This document shows, one piece after another, positions 18,710-28,033 of a stretch of 64,000 bases of DNA; the first letter of the stretch is position 1; each line of letters starts with the position of its first letter. The notes under the pieces are model-generated. The model had not been told where the DNA came from. It saw only the letters and a list, made by a program, of their open reading frames with translations, and searched no databases. The DNA is taken from contig JBBQTB010000011.1 of the NCBI GenBank assembly GCA_038213375.1, positions 1-64,000 of the forward strand, given 5' to 3'. A program made the position numbers and the translations under genes. Origin of the DNA: JAAUTT01 sp038213375. Its GTDB lineage: Bacteria > Bacteroidota > Bacteroidia > Bacteroidales > JAAUTT01.

Positions 18710-18791
18710 GGACAAGTTAATTTATAAAAATCAGTAAAACTGGGACGTATCCACTTATCTTAAAGGGAAAAAAGCTAAGTAATGTGGTAAA

Positions 18792-19418
18792 TTATTGTTT
18801 TGACAGAGCAATCTTTATTCCTAAAATAATCAATAATCCGCCAAAGGACTTATTGATGATATTTTCAAATTTCAGAAAGGTTGCACGAATACTTTTTTGT
18901 GTAAAAAAAATCGCCACCAGAGTAAACCATGTTATAGCTGTTGAAATCATGATGAATGATATGATAAGTATAACATACAAAGGAGTTTCGTGATTTATAA
19001 CGAAAGTAAATAAACCTAGGAAAAACAGGGTTGCTTTCGGATTTAACAAATTGGTTAGAAATCCAATTTTAATCGCTTGAAATTTTGTAAGATCTGTTAG
19101 TTTTTTTTCCTCAGTTATTTTGATGGAAGATTTATTTGAGAAAATGGAACTTAATCCCATATAAATCAAGTATGCAGCGCCAATGAATTTGATTATTGTG
19201 AAAACGGTAAGTGATTTGGAGATAATAAATCCGATTCCTGCTGCACAATAAGTAATATGAATGCCTATGCCAAGGCCTATGCCAATTCCGGTAAATATGC
19301 CAGTTTTACGTGAATAGTTTAATGAGTTTTTTACTGACATCACAAAATCAGGCCCCGGACTCATGGCGGCTAATAAGTTGAGTAATGCAACGGTTCCAAT
19401 TAGTGTAAAGTTATTCAT
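18792..19418 (-). CDS. LysE/RhtB family amino-acid exporter
   Basis: A 208-aa inner-membrane protein with about six hydrophobic segments. The N-terminal signature AAMSPGPDFVMSVKNSL near residue 18 and GIGLGIGIHITYCAAG near 45 are typical of the LysE/RhtB/CadD superfamily, and FLTNLLNPKATLFFLGLF near 118 matches its second half. It starts 11 bp after recO ends on the same strand, so it is probably co-transcribed with recO. The exported amino acid cannot be inferred. Confidence 0.88.
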   Translation of the reverse strand: MNNFTLIGTVALLNLLAAMSPGPDFVMSVKNSLNYSRKTGIFTGIGIGLGIGIHITYCAAGIGFIISKSLTVFTIIKFIGAAYLIYMGLSSIFSNKSSIKITEEKKLTDLTKFQAIKIGFLTNLLNPKATLFFLGLFTFVINHETPLYVILIISFIMISTAITWFTLVAIFFTQKSIRATFLKFENIINKSFGGLLIILGIKIALSKQ

Positions 19419-19428
19419 TACTTAAGGT

Positions 19429-20154
19429 TTATTCTTCAAAAACACTTTGTAAAACGGAATGAGATTTAACAATACCTAATCCTTCCAGATGTAGGCTGTA
19501 AAATTCAATCAATAAGCGCAATAAGTCATTTCGAATCTGATGATTCATTGTTAATGAGCCGAGGTTGTCAAATGATGTGTTTAACAACCGGTGCATCCAT
19601 GCACTGGTTAACCTGTCAGATTCCGATTGCTGCGAGGTAAGGTATGGATAAAACTTCCCATTTAACGAATCGAAAAGGCAATTTGTTTCTGAAAAATTGT
19701 CTATCGGGTAAAATCCAAGATAGCGGGTAAGGTTTATTAAAAAAAGTAGATGAAAATTGGCGGATCCTTCAGTATTTATATCAAAAAATTGGATGGAATG
19801 ATATAGATAATCAAATAATTGTAGGTTTGACTCTTCTTCTCTAAGCGTTTTGTAAAGTATTTCGGATAAAAATAAGGTTATTGCACTTTTGGTTGTATCG
19901 AAGGGAACATGCAGGAAGGGATGATCGATTGAGATCTCTTTAATTCGTTGCAATTCTCTTCTGGGCTGAAAGTATATTTCCAGATCAAGTAATGATAATG
20001 GCTGGAAAAATGAAGGATGGAACTTGGATTTTCGCTTGTAAACTCCCTGTACCAAAAATGTTTTTCGCCCATGGGTTGAAGTGTAAATAGTGCTTATAAG
20101 GCTTGTGTCGCCATATTTGAGATGATTTAAAACAATTCCCTGAGTTTTATGAAG
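19429..20154 (-). CDS. recO: DNA repair protein RecO
   Basis: Works with RecF and RecR to load RecA at gaps. The N-terminal OB fold begins MLHKTQGIVLNHLKYGDTS, and the helical C-terminal domain has the small HLLFLINLTRYLGFYP segment. I place the start at 20154, giving 241 aa; an in-frame ATG ten codons upstream exists but adds a non-conserved stretch. It lies between dxs and the LysE-type gene on the minus strand. The four-cysteine zinc site of some RecO proteins is not apparent. Confidence 0.9.
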   Translation of the reverse strand, partial: LHKTQGIVLNHLKYGDTSLISTIYTSTHGRKTFLVQGVYKRKSKFHPSFFQPLSLLDLEIYFQPRRELQRIKEISIDHPFLHVPFDTTKSAITLFLSEILYKTLREEESNLQLFDYLYHSIQFFDINTEGSANFHLLFLINLTRYLGFYPIDNFSETNCLFDSLNGKFYPYLTSQQSESDRLTSAWMHRLLNTSFDNLGSLTMNHQIRNDLLRLLIEFYSLHLEGLGIVKSHSVLQSVFEE

Positions 20155-20268
20155 CATATTAAAGATACAAGAGGCAAGATACAAGAACCTAGAATCAAGA
20201 GCAATAGAGCTAAAAACTTAAATTTTTTTTTCGGTACTTGTGACTATTTACATACTACTTTTTTAAAG

Positions 20269-22194
20269 TTAACCTACTTTGGAAAGTACTTTGGGTTTCA
20301 CTAGCAGCCGGGCTGTCTCAATTATTCCCTGCACGTCATATCCACATTCACGATATAGCTGTGTTTGTGAACCATGCTCTACAAATCTGTCAGGAATACC
20401 TAACCGTTTTAATTGAACTTGATACCCATTGTCGGACATAAATTCAAGAACGGCGCTTCCTAATCCACCGTTGATGGTTCCGTCTTCAATGGTGATTATT
20501 GTTTTAAATCTTTTACCAACTTTATGAAGCAAATCGGAATCTAACGGTTTTAAAAAGCGCAGATCAAAATGTGCAACTTCAATCATTTCGGATGACAGTA
20601 TTTTACAAGCTTCTTGTGCAAAATTGCCAACAGTACCTAATGAAATTATGGCTAAATCGTCTCCTTCTCTAAGAATGCGGCCTTTTCCGATTGGTAATTT
20701 TTTAAAGGGTTTGTGCCAGTCAACCATAACACCATGGCCTTTGGGGTATCGAATAACAAATGGTCCGAAGTTCTCACTCTGAGCTGTAAACATCAGGTTT
20801 CGAAGCTCTTCTTCATTCATAGGCGCCGAAACAATCAGGTTTGGAATACAACGCATAAATGCTAAATCGTATGCACCGTGATGTGTAGCGCCATCTTCAC
20901 CAACAATACCGGCTCTGTCGAGACACAGAACAACCTGTAATTTTTGGATAGCAATGTCGTGAATTACCTGATCGAACGCCCTTTGCATAAATGAGGAATA
21001 GATGTTGCAAAAGGGTATCATGCCCTGAGTTGCTAATCCAGCCGAAAAAGTAACGGCATGCTGCTCGGCTATACCTACATCAAACGACCGTTTGGGATAT
21101 TTATCAAACATCAGATTCATTGATGAACCACTTACCATTGCTGGCGTTATACCTGCAATTTTTGGGTTTGCGGTAGCTAGTTCTACTAATGTCTGGCCAA
21201 ATACATCCTGATATTTAGGTGGTTGAGGTGTGTTGCTAATTACCTTCAGAATTTCACCTGTAAATTTATTAAATAGGCCTGGAGCATGGAATGTCGTTTG
21301 GTTTGCCTCCGCAAACTTATAACCTTTGCCTTTTGTAGTTACCACATGCAATAACTTAGGCCCGGGTATATCTTTCAAATCTGCCAATACTTTGGAAAGA
21401 TGAACAACGTCATGACCGTCAACTGGTCCAAAATAGCGAAATTGTAATGCCTCAAAAAGGTTGGAATGTTTTAACAACGCCGATTTAACAGCTCCTTCCA
21501 TTTTCTTAACTACATTTCTGGGGTTAGGCCGAAGCTTTCTGAAAATACCTAACAGGTTCCATACATCAGCTCTGAATCTATTATACGCTTTGGAAGTGGT
21601 GATATTGAGAAGGTATTCCTGTAGGGCACCAACGTTGCGATCGATGGCCATGTTATTATCATTAACTATTACCAAAAGATTTGCATTTGATAAACCTGCA
21701 TTATTCAGCCCTTCAAATGCCTGACCGCCCGTGAGCGATCCATCTCCAATAATGGCTACAACGTGCCTGTCGTCAATCCCACGCAGCTTCGAACCAATAG
21801 CAATTCCTAAAGCTGCCGAAATAGAGGTTGATGAATGGCCAACTCCAAATGAATCGAATTCACTTTCACTCATTTTTGGGAAACCGCTTATACCCTTGTA
21901 TTTTCGGTTTGTATGAAAGATATCTTTACGTCCGGTAAGTATTTTGTGTCCATAGGCCTGATGGCCAACGTCCCATATAATCTGATCATATGGAGTATTA
22001 TAAATATAATGTAGCGCAACCGTTAATTCTACAACACCCAAACTGGCGCCTAAATGCCCTGAATTAGCGCTAACTATATCTATGATAAACTGACGCAGTT
22101 CATCACTAAGCACGATCAAATCACTGGGACGGAGCTTTTTCAGGTCCGAAGGAAATTTAATCTGATCTAACAGGTCTTTTTTTTGTTCATCCAT
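20269..22194 (-). CDS. dxs: 1-deoxy-D-xylulose-5-phosphate synthase
   Basis: First enzyme of the MEP isoprenoid pathway: joins pyruvate and glyceraldehyde 3-phosphate using thiamine diphosphate. The 641 aa are full length. Visible are GVVELTVALHYIYNTP near residue 53, the histidine in DVGHQAYGHKILTGR, the ThDP motif GDGSLTGGQAFEGLNNAG near 150, the GIAEQHAVTFSAGLA block near 378, and DRAGIVGEDGATHHGAYDLA near 430. It heads a minus-strand set with recO and the exporter gene. Confidence 0.97.
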   Translation of the reverse strand: MDEQKKDLLDQIKFPSDLKKLRPSDLIVLSDELRQFIIDIVSANSGHLGASLGVVELTVALHYIYNTPYDQIIWDVGHQAYGHKILTGRKDIFHTNRKYKGISGFPKMSESEFDSFGVGHSSTSISAALGIAIGSKLRGIDDRHVVAIIGDGSLTGGQAFEGLNNAGLSNANLLVIVNDNNMAIDRNVGALQEYLLNITTSKAYNRFRADVWNLLGIFRKLRPNPRNVVKKMEGAVKSALLKHSNLFEALQFRYFGPVDGHDVVHLSKVLADLKDIPGPKLLHVVTTKGKGYKFAEANQTTFHAPGLFNKFTGEILKVISNTPQPPKYQDVFGQTLVELATANPKIAGITPAMVSGSSMNLMFDKYPKRSFDVGIAEQHAVTFSAGLATQGMIPFCNIYSSFMQRAFDQVIHDIAIQKLQVVLCLDRAGIVGEDGATHHGAYDLAFMRCIPNLIVSAPMNEEELRNLMFTAQSENFGPFVIRYPKGHGVMVDWHKPFKKLPIGKGRILREGDDLAIISLGTVGNFAQEACKILSSEMIEVAHFDLRFLKPLDSDLLHKVGKRFKTIITIEDGTINGGLGSAVLEFMSDNGYQVQLKRLGIPDRFVEHGSQTQLYRECGYDVQGIIETARLLVKPKVLSKVG

Positions 22195-22232
22195 CAGATA
22201 TAGAATCTGTTTGCTAATACCTTATTGGGAGT

Positions 22233-22240
22233 CAAAGGTA
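22233..22240 (-). promoter_or_regulatory. Possible -7 box for dxs
   Basis: TAccTTTG on the minus strand, 39 bp before the dxs start codon, matches the Bacteroidota -7 consensus. A TTG at the ideal distance is not obvious. Confidence 0.4.
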
Positions 22241-22269
22241 TGAATTTATTTCAAAAACTAGGGGTACTT

Positions 22270-22294
22270 TTGATATGCTAATTTAATATCTTTG
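22270..22294 (+). promoter_or_regulatory. Possible promoter for the OmpA lipoprotein gene
   Basis: TAtcTTTG at 22287-22294 on the plus strand, with a TTG 14 bp upstream, a little close. The leader to the 22467 start would be about 165 bases. Confidence 0.35.
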
Positions 22295-22466
22295 CGGATA
22301 GGATATTTTCAGAAACAATTTTATATGATCCAATAACCAAGACGTCAAAACCAAAACATATACATCTTATTTAAGGCTATTTACAATATATAAATTTTTT
22401 AATGCATACGTATACATTCATGCGTTTACCTAAAATTCACATTATAACAAATATTCAAAAACACCT

Positions 22467-23450
22467 ATGAATTCATACAAAATAGTATACTTTCTATTGA
22501 TTATTTCCTTTTTTACCTCATGTGTTCCGATCTCGAAGTTCAATGAAGTAAAATTAAAGTCGGATGCCTGCGCTGAGGAAAACGCTAAAAATAAAGCAGA
22601 AAATGAGAAATTACTGGTAGGTAATACCGAACAGAAGTCGCAATTGATAAGGATTGGAAAGGATAATGATAAAATGGTAAAGGATTCGCTTGCCAAATAT
22701 CATATTATAAAACAATTGCAGTTAGATTTTAATAAACTCGACAGAGCTTACAGCGATTTGCAGGTTGCTCAGGAAAATCTTTCCAAAGGTAGTGTTCGTG
22801 AAACCACCAAGCTTTTAACTCAGTTGCAAACAACTCAGGAAGATTTGCAAAAGCGCGAGGATATGCTTCGCAAACTCGAATGGTCGCTCGATGAAAAAAA
22901 GAAAGAACTTGAAAAACGCGATATTCGTTTACGCGAACTTACAACTGTTCTTCAACGAAAGGATTCGGCAGTAAATGCTCTGAAAACAAAAGTTTCGTCT
23001 GCGTTATTAGGATTCGAAAATAATGGACTTACCGTAAGAATCCGGAACGGTAAAGTATATGTATCGCTCGAAGATAAATTACTTTTCAAATCGGGAAGTT
23101 CCGATGTAAACCAAGCCGGCACCAATGCATTAAAGAAATTAACAAAGGTTTTGGAACAAAATAACGATATTAATGTGATAATTGAAGGTCATACTGACGA
23201 TGTTCCTTATCGGTCGGATGCATCTGTAAAGGATAATTGGGATTTAAGTGTGAAACGTGCAACAGCTGTTGTTCGGATATTACTCGATGGATCTAGTATC
23301 GATTCAAAACGACTCACTGCATCGGGAAGAAGCGAGTTTTTTCCGATTGAAAAAGGAAAGGCACCTGAAGCTCGTCAGAAAAATAGGAGGACTGAAATAA
23401 TTCTTACACCCAAACTGGACGAACTTTTTAAAATACTCGAAAACAATTAG
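22467..23450 (+). CDS. OmpA-family outer-membrane lipoprotein
   Basis: A 327-aa cell-envelope protein. Residues 1-19 form a lipoprotein signal (FFTSC lipobox). A long coiled coil follows (about 30-175, rich in Lys, Glu and Gln heptads). The C-terminal OmpA-like peptidoglycan-binding domain (about 200-320) has IIEGHTDDVPY, the Asp/Arg positions of NWDLSVKRATAVVRIL, and KNRRTEIILTP. It likely anchors the outer membrane to peptidoglycan. It ends directly before the radical SAM gene, so the two may share a transcript. Confidence 0.9.
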   Translation: MNSYKIVYFLLIISFFTSCVPISKFNEVKLKSDACAEENAKNKAENEKLLVGNTEQKSQLIRIGKDNDKMVKDSLAKYHIIKQLQLDFNKLDRAYSDLQVAQENLSKGSVRETTKLLTQLQTTQEDLQKREDMLRKLEWSLDEKKKELEKRDIRLRELTTVLQRKDSAVNALKTKVSSALLGFENNGLTVRIRNGKVYVSLEDKLLFKSGSSDVNQAGTNALKKLTKVLEQNNDINVIIEGHTDDVPYRSDASVKDNWDLSVKRATAVVRILLDGSSIDSKRLTASGRSEFFPIEKGKAPEARQKNRRTEIILTPKLDELFKILENN

Positions 23451-23465
23451 TTGTTAGTGAGCGAT

Positions 23466-24446
23466 ATGTTTAACTTTTTATCAAAACTTACTTTCGGAAA
23501 AATCACAAATATTCTGAAAGCTGAGCTTGGTTTTTTGTTATCACGAATATTAAAACGACCTATCATTCTTGGCTTACCATATTCTTATGCCATCGAGCCA
23601 ACTAGCAGGTGCAATCTTCATTGCCCTCATTGTCCAACTGGAATGGGTACCATAAAAAGGGATAAAGGCGAGATTATGATGAAAATTTATAAGGATTTTG
23701 TTACGCAAATATCCGGCGAAGCAACTTACCTGATGCTTTATCTTCAGGGCGAACCTTTTATAAATCCTAACTTGTTTGAAATGATTCAATTTGCAAGCAT
23801 TAAAAATATTTATACTTGCACCTCAACCAACGGTCACTTTTTGGATGAAAAAAACGCAATTCAAACTGTGTCCTCAGGTTTAGATCGTATTATTATTTCT
23901 TTGGATGGCACAACACAAGAGGTTTACCAAAAATACCGGGTAGGCGGCAGTTTGCAGCTGGTGTTAACGGGCATTCGAAATTTAGTTGAAGCAAAACGAA
24001 ACCTGAAATCAAAAACACCTGTTATTATCCTTCAGTTTATTGTATTTAAACATAACCAACACCAGATTAACGATTTAATAAAATTAGGCAAAAAGTTAAA
24101 GGTTGATCAAACAGAGTTAAAATCGGGCCAGATTTATGATGTTAATAACGAAAAGGATATGATAACGGATATAGACAAGTATTCACGGTATCGCAAGGAT
24201 AATACCGGATACCGTTTGAAACGGAAACTTCGTAACCGTTGTAGACGCATATTCTCGACGGCAGCAATTACTCATGAGGGTAGCTTAATTTCATGCTGTT
24301 ATGATAAAGATGGTGATTTTACCATGGGCAACCTTAACGGGAAATCTTTTCAGGAACTTTGGAAGAATCGGTCGTTTAATACTTTTCGAACCAAAGTATT
24401 GAATAATCGGAAAGGAATTGATATATGCAAGAATTGTAATGAGTGA
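23466..24446 (+). CDS. Radical SAM/SPASM domain protein
   Basis: A 326-aa radical S-adenosylmethionine enzyme. The [4Fe-4S] site is SRCNLHCPHCP (CxxxCxxC) near residue 50. The C-terminal SPASM-like region has cysteines in RNRCRRIF, SLISCCYDKDG and GIDICKNCNE. An earlier in-frame TTG at 23451 abuts the OmpA stop, but the ATG at 23466 gives the natural start. The reaction is unknown. The last eight bases overlap the ATG of the glycosyltransferase gene, so the two are translationally coupled and may act together in modifying a glycan or peptide. Confidence 0.85.
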   Translation: MFNFLSKLTFGKITNILKAELGFLLSRILKRPIILGLPYSYAIEPTSRCNLHCPHCPTGMGTIKRDKGEIMMKIYKDFVTQISGEATYLMLYLQGEPFINPNLFEMIQFASIKNIYTCTSTNGHFLDEKNAIQTVSSGLDRIIISLDGTTQEVYQKYRVGGSLQLVLTGIRNLVEAKRNLKSKTPVIILQFIVFKHNQHQINDLIKLGKKLKVDQTELKSGQIYDVNNEKDMITDIDKYSRYRKDNTGYRLKRKLRNRCRRIFSTAAITHEGSLISCCYDKDGDFTMGNLNGKSFQELWKNRSFNTFRTKVLNNRKGIDICKNCNE

Positions 24447-25560
24447 TCATCTTCACATTGTTACATTAAATGTCCCATATCCACCCGATTATGGGGGAAT
24501 GATCGATTCGTATTATCGCATTAAAGCTTTGCATGATCTAGGAGTTAAAATTCATCTTCATTGTTTTGAATATGGTAGAACACGTTCACTGGAATTAAAC
24601 CGGTTATGTGAAATTGTTCATTATTACCCGCGTAAAACTAGTTTTTGGTATCAATTTTCTATTCTTCCATACATTATTTTCTCCAGAAGGTCGGTGCAAC
24701 TGTTGGATAATCTTATAAATGATCAATACCCAATTCTTTTTGATGGGTTGCACTCTACTTATTACCTTAATAATATGGCTTTAGCAAATCGTAAAAAATT
24801 GGTTCGCGTCCATAATATTGAACATAAGTATTATCGTACTTTAGCCAGGTTTGAGACTAACCTTTTAAGGAAGATTTATTTTCTGTTCGAATCGATCAAG
24901 CTAAAACGTTTTGAAAATATTCTTGATAAGGCGGATTCCATACTTACAGTTTCAGTTGATGAACAAATATATTTTTCCGGACGATACGGGAATTCAATAT
25001 TTATTCCTTCGTTCCATCCATATGACTCGGTGAGTATTCTTCCGGGGAAAGGAGAATATGTGCTTTATCATGGCGACTTATCAATAAGAGAAAATGATAA
25101 GATGGTTCATTTGCTTATCTCTCATGTTTTTTCAAAAGTTTCTTTCCCATGTATCATTGCGGGAAGAAATCCATCCAAACATTTGCAAAATACGGTATCT
25201 TATCTTGAAAATGTTACTCTTATTGCAAATCCGTCTGCCGATGAAATGAACGAATTAATTGCCAATGCTCAGATTCATCTTTTGCCGGTACTTGAGAATA
25301 ACGGCTTGAAACTAAAACTACTTCTGGCTCTTTATGGCGGGCGTCATTGCGTGGTGAACGATCAAATGGTGGACGGGACTTACCTGAAAGAAATATGCCA
25401 TGTCGCTAATTCGTATCAGGAGATGGTATCTGAAATCCAATTACTTATGATACAGTTTTTTACATCAGAAATGATCGAAGCACGACAAAAACTCCTTCAA
25501 ACTCATTATAACAACCAGTTAAATGGCCGCAGGATGATGGATGAAGTAATGAGGTTTTAG
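24439..25560 (+). CDS. Glycosyltransferase, GT4-like
   Basis: A 373-aa GT-B fold protein beginning at the ATG 24439 that overlaps the radical SAM stop. The N-terminal YPPDYGGMIDSYYRIKALH loop (near residue 15) is the donor/acceptor glycine loop common in GT4 enzymes. ENGLKLKLLLALYGGRHCVV near 290 corresponds to the nucleotide-sugar binding region near the usual EGxGxxxxEA; the canonical E7E motif is altered. The sugar and acceptor are unknown. It closes the OmpA-radical SAM-GT cluster. Confidence 0.8.
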   Translation: MSDHLHIVTLNVPYPPDYGGMIDSYYRIKALHDLGVKIHLHCFEYGRTRSLELNRLCEIVHYYPRKTSFWYQFSILPYIIFSRRSVQLLDNLINDQYPILFDGLHSTYYLNNMALANRKKLVRVHNIEHKYYRTLARFETNLLRKIYFLFESIKLKRFENILDKADSILTVSVDEQIYFSGRYGNSIFIPSFHPYDSVSILPGKGEYVLYHGDLSIRENDKMVHLLISHVFSKVSFPCIIAGRNPSKHLQNTVSYLENVTLIANPSADEMNELIANAQIHLLPVLENNGLKLKLLLALYGGRHCVVNDQMVDGTYLKEICHVANSYQEMVSEIQLLMIQFFTSEMIEARQKLLQTHYNNQLNGRRMMDEVMRF

Positions 25561-25681
25561 GAAAGAAGAATACATACGGGTATTCCATTAAATCTAAAAT
25601 ATGCAATCTAAAATCTAAAATCTATTGTTCAACCCAAAACAATTCTTTATATTCGCAACCCGAAAATGTTATTTTGTTTAT

Positions 25682-25765
25682 GCCCGGATGGCGGAATTGG
25701 TAGACGCGCTGGTCTCAAACACCAGTGAGTTAACCCTCGTGCCGGTTCGATCCCGGCTCCGGGTA
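25682..25765 (+). tRNA. tRNA-Leu (anticodon CAA)
   Basis: An 84-nt class II tRNA. Acceptor stem gcccgga/tccgggt, D arm ggcggaattggtagacgc, anticodon stem ctggt/accag with loop ctCAAac, long variable arm tgagttaaccctcg, and T arm ccggttcgatcccgg. Discriminator A at 25765; CCA is not encoded. It reads UUG codons. Confidence 0.95.
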
Positions 25766-25770
25766 CAAAC

Positions 25771-25807
25771 TACCCCTTGTAATGTGAAAATTATGAGGGG
25801 TTTTTTA
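25771..25807 (+). terminator. Intrinsic terminator after tRNA-Leu
   Basis: tacccct (from 25771) pairs with aggggt, followed by a run of six T. The loop is long and AT-rich. Confidence 0.65.
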
Positions 25808-25815
25808 TTTGCAAA

Positions 25816-25830
25816 TCGGGGTAGCGGGAC
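25816..25830 (+). repeat. 15-bp direct repeat, left copy
   Basis: tcggggtagcgggac here is identical to 42244-42258. At the right copy the sequence continues as a perfect hairpin (cggggt..accccg); here it does not. It lies 50 bp after tRNA-Leu and marks the start of the degraded accessory strip. Confidence 0.6.
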
Positions 25831-25948
25831 TAGTCTAGAAATTATAACAAACTAATAATATGATATATACATAATCGCATGTGATGTTAAGTATCGCCTA
25901 TGTATAGCAAAATTTGTAAATTTATTTTTCTGGATAACTATATTCTTA

Positions 25949-26491
25949 AGAAACAATAATTTCAAATATTATAATTTAAAGGAGCTAGGTGTTGACCTTT
26001 CCGCTTGGGTTATGATAAATAAAAATATCGATTTTACTTTATCCTCCAGATTGTTCAAAACTTCTATCGATGCAGGGTCATTAATTACACAGCCAGGTAT
26101 TGCAGAATTGAATAGCTCACGTTTGAAAAATGAAAATTTCGGATTTAATGTTCAATTTAACACCGATATTACCTTTAATTCTAAATTGAGCGGCATGATA
26201 TATGTAAATTATTTTAGTCGCAATATAAGTATAGATGGTTATACTTTTGATTATATAAATTCTTCAATGAGCTTTACCCAAAAATTCTTGAAAAACAAAT
26301 TAAAACTTACATGCGGGATTCGTAACCTATTCGACGATTTTATTAAACATGGTAATTATACTGATTACCTTGGTATCATTCAAACAACCATCGAAAATGC
26401 AATTAACTACAAACGAACCTTTTTTATAACCATGCAATATAAATTCCGTCAAGAAGACAGAGAAACTAGAGATTATAAAGTTGGTAAATAA
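25949..26491 (+). pseudogene. C-terminal fragment of an outer-membrane beta-barrel protein
   Basis: The frame is open from before 25949, without an early start codon, and reads into alternating beta strands (KNIDFTLSSRLFKTSIDAGS, FGFNVQFNTDITFN). It ends with the aromatic strand-and-RNLFDD pattern of the large TonB-dependent/OMP_b-brl_3 barrels (LTCGIRNLFDDF; final strand YKRTFFITMQYKF). The plug and the first barrel strands are missing, so it is a 3' remnant. Confidence 0.7.
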
Positions 26492-26548
26492 TTAATTGGA
26501 AAATTGATGTTATAGCTGCAAGTTGTTTCTTCAAATTATATACAAAGA

Positions 26549-27005
26549 ATGAAAAAATTCCCCATTGATATACAATACGATGCAATGGATTGCGGTCCAG
26601 CATGTTTAAAGATGATTGCTGCTTATTATGGTAAACAATATTTGTTGGATGGTTTGCGTAAACGATGTAATATCAGTCGAGAGGGGGTATCTTTGATGGG
26701 TATAAGTAGAACTGCCGAAGAAATTGGTTTTAGTACTTTTGGGGGCCGGTTTACCTTTGATCAATTAGCAGAGAAAGCACCATTTCCTTGTATAGTGCAT
26801 TGGAAGCAAAATCATTTTGTAGTAGTTTATCGAATAACAAATAAAAGAGCAAAAAACCTCATTCATGTTGCTGATCCGGGTAAAGGGTTGATTTGATATT
26901 ATTAGCTCAATTGATGCTTTTGATTGGTCGCACGGCGGTTGACTTTATTCGTCGCTGGATATTACTGGATATTACTGGGTGATCGTGGTACTATTTTTTA
27001 AACTA
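26549..27005 (+). pseudogene. Bacteriocin-type C39 peptidase/ABC exporter remnant
   Basis: The 115-aa open part (26549-26896) is a C39 peptidase domain: catalytic Cys in QYDAMDCGPACLKMIA, His in VHWKQNHFVVVY, Asp in VADPGKG. In the full transporter this domain removes double-glycine leaders. The frame stops after GLI. Beyond it, AQLMLLIGRTAVDFIRRWIL reappears, a stretch typical of the transporter's membrane domain, so the rest was lost by deletion. The peptidase alone could still fold, but the context argues for decay. It follows a barrel remnant, suggesting a former peptide-export locus. Confidence 0.75.
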
Positions 27006-27028
27006 ATTTTGTGTTATATATTTTTTGT

Positions 27029-27242
27029 ATGGAAACCATTGTTATTAAAATTGATAATAAGACAAATGCTGCCAAAATAAAGGAATCAGTAAAGCAGTTC
27101 TGGGGTGTTAAAAAAGTATCTGAAAAGCTTAGCCTTTTCGGATATTGATGAATTGGAAAACATGAGCATCCTTAATGCTGTTAAAGCTGGGAGAAAAACA
27201 CCCAAAGTGGAAGAAAGCGAAATTTTAAAAGCGTTAAGGTGA
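27029..27242 (+). pseudogene. Antitoxin gene with frameshift (RelE-partner type)
   Basis: Begins METIVIKIDNKTNAAKI, typical of small Bacteroidota antitoxins, and shifts frame near KLSLF. It resumes one frame over as AFSDIDELENMSILNAVK and ends TGA at 27240-27242, overlapping the toxin start. One indel breaks it. Confidence 0.6.
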
Positions 27243-27509
27243 TCACCGAATATCGAAGTTCCTTTTTGAAGGATATTCAAAAATCAGTGATAAAAATGTT
27301 AAAGAACTGATTGGATTTACGACAAACGCTGTAAAGGAAGCAGAGGATATTAGTGATATTCCCCATTGCGAAAAACTTACTTCCAAAGGCAAGTTTTAGA
27401 AAATCAAACATGCACCTTATCGGTTCGGCGATATATTATCAAGGGTATCGTCGAGTTTATCAAATTCGGAACACGTGAAAATTTTAATAAGGATTTTCCC
27501 CCATATTAA
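27239..27509 (+). pseudogene. RelE/ParE-type toxin, broken
   Basis: Starts GTG overlapping the antitoxin stop. The first 53 residues are open (SSFLKDIQKISDKNVKELIG ... HCEKLTSKGKF), then TAG. In another frame the C-terminus follows (IIKGIVEFIKFGTRENFNKD), the usual RelE final strand. The catalytic module is therefore interrupted. Confidence 0.6.
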
Positions 27510-27514
27510 GATGT

Positions 27515-27628
27515 TCATGTATTCAATAGTTCCAGTAGTTTCAATTTTACCTGAGCTTTTATTTTAGCAATGCGTAGCCGCTTTTCATAACCATAATCCA
27601 GTTGTCTTGGTTTAAACTTCCGGAATTT
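27515..27628 (-). pseudogene. C-terminal tail remnant of a virus-like-element protein
   Basis: A short frame on the minus strand ends EKRLR-IAKIKAQVKLKLLELLNT. This closely matches the C-terminus of the 1280-aa helicase at 55352-59194 (EKRIR-VARIKAQAKLKMLELLKI). Nothing else of that protein is visible. It seems to be what remains of a related element beside tRNA-Leu. Confidence 0.55.
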
Positions 27629-27677
27629 CTAACAGGTTCATCATACCCACAGGAATTTGAACCCTTGCCCCGGTCTC

Positions 27678-27953
27678 CTATAGAACCAATTCATTTTGAA
27701 TATCTTTGGTAGTTCTACCCTCCAAAGATTCAGTAAGGATGTTGGTCAGCTCTATCTTAGAAAATGGCTTTTTAAGGACGGTGACTTCACATTTATCAAG
27801 ATAAGCATTCCCGGCAAAGAGGCTTTCTCCGCCTTTCCCGATAATGATCGGCTTGCTTTCAATGGAGTCGGCTTCCAAATCCATGGTCTCCACTACAAAA
27901 AATAATACCTGACGATAGGAGCTGTGGAGATTTTTTGAGGCTGGAGTAGCCAA
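27678..27953 (-). pseudogene. Response-regulator receiver domain remnant
   Basis: A 91-aa frame whose C-terminal half, AGNAYLDKCEVTVLKKPFSK, resembles the end of a receiver domain (conserved Lys-Pro-Phe), as in hybrid histidine kinases. The phospho-acceptor region is degenerate: DLEADSIESKPIIIGKGGES has lost the usual pattern. Probably a fragment. Confidence 0.4.
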
Positions 27954-28033
27954 CCCTTGACAGCTTTGGCAACCCCTTTTGATTGTGTCACTTTATAGTG
28001 ATAGCTAATCGCCTGCTGGCATAATTTTGACTT

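Noticed and set aside
25682..25766. tRNA-Leu 3' end as an att site for the accessory stretch
   Set aside because: No second copy of the tRNA 3' end was noticed downstream in the window; only the unrelated 15-bp repeat was.
25625..25855. 76-aa frame MFNPKQFF... across tRNA-Leu
   Set aside because: It runs straight through the tRNA gene; translated tRNA sequence, not a protein.
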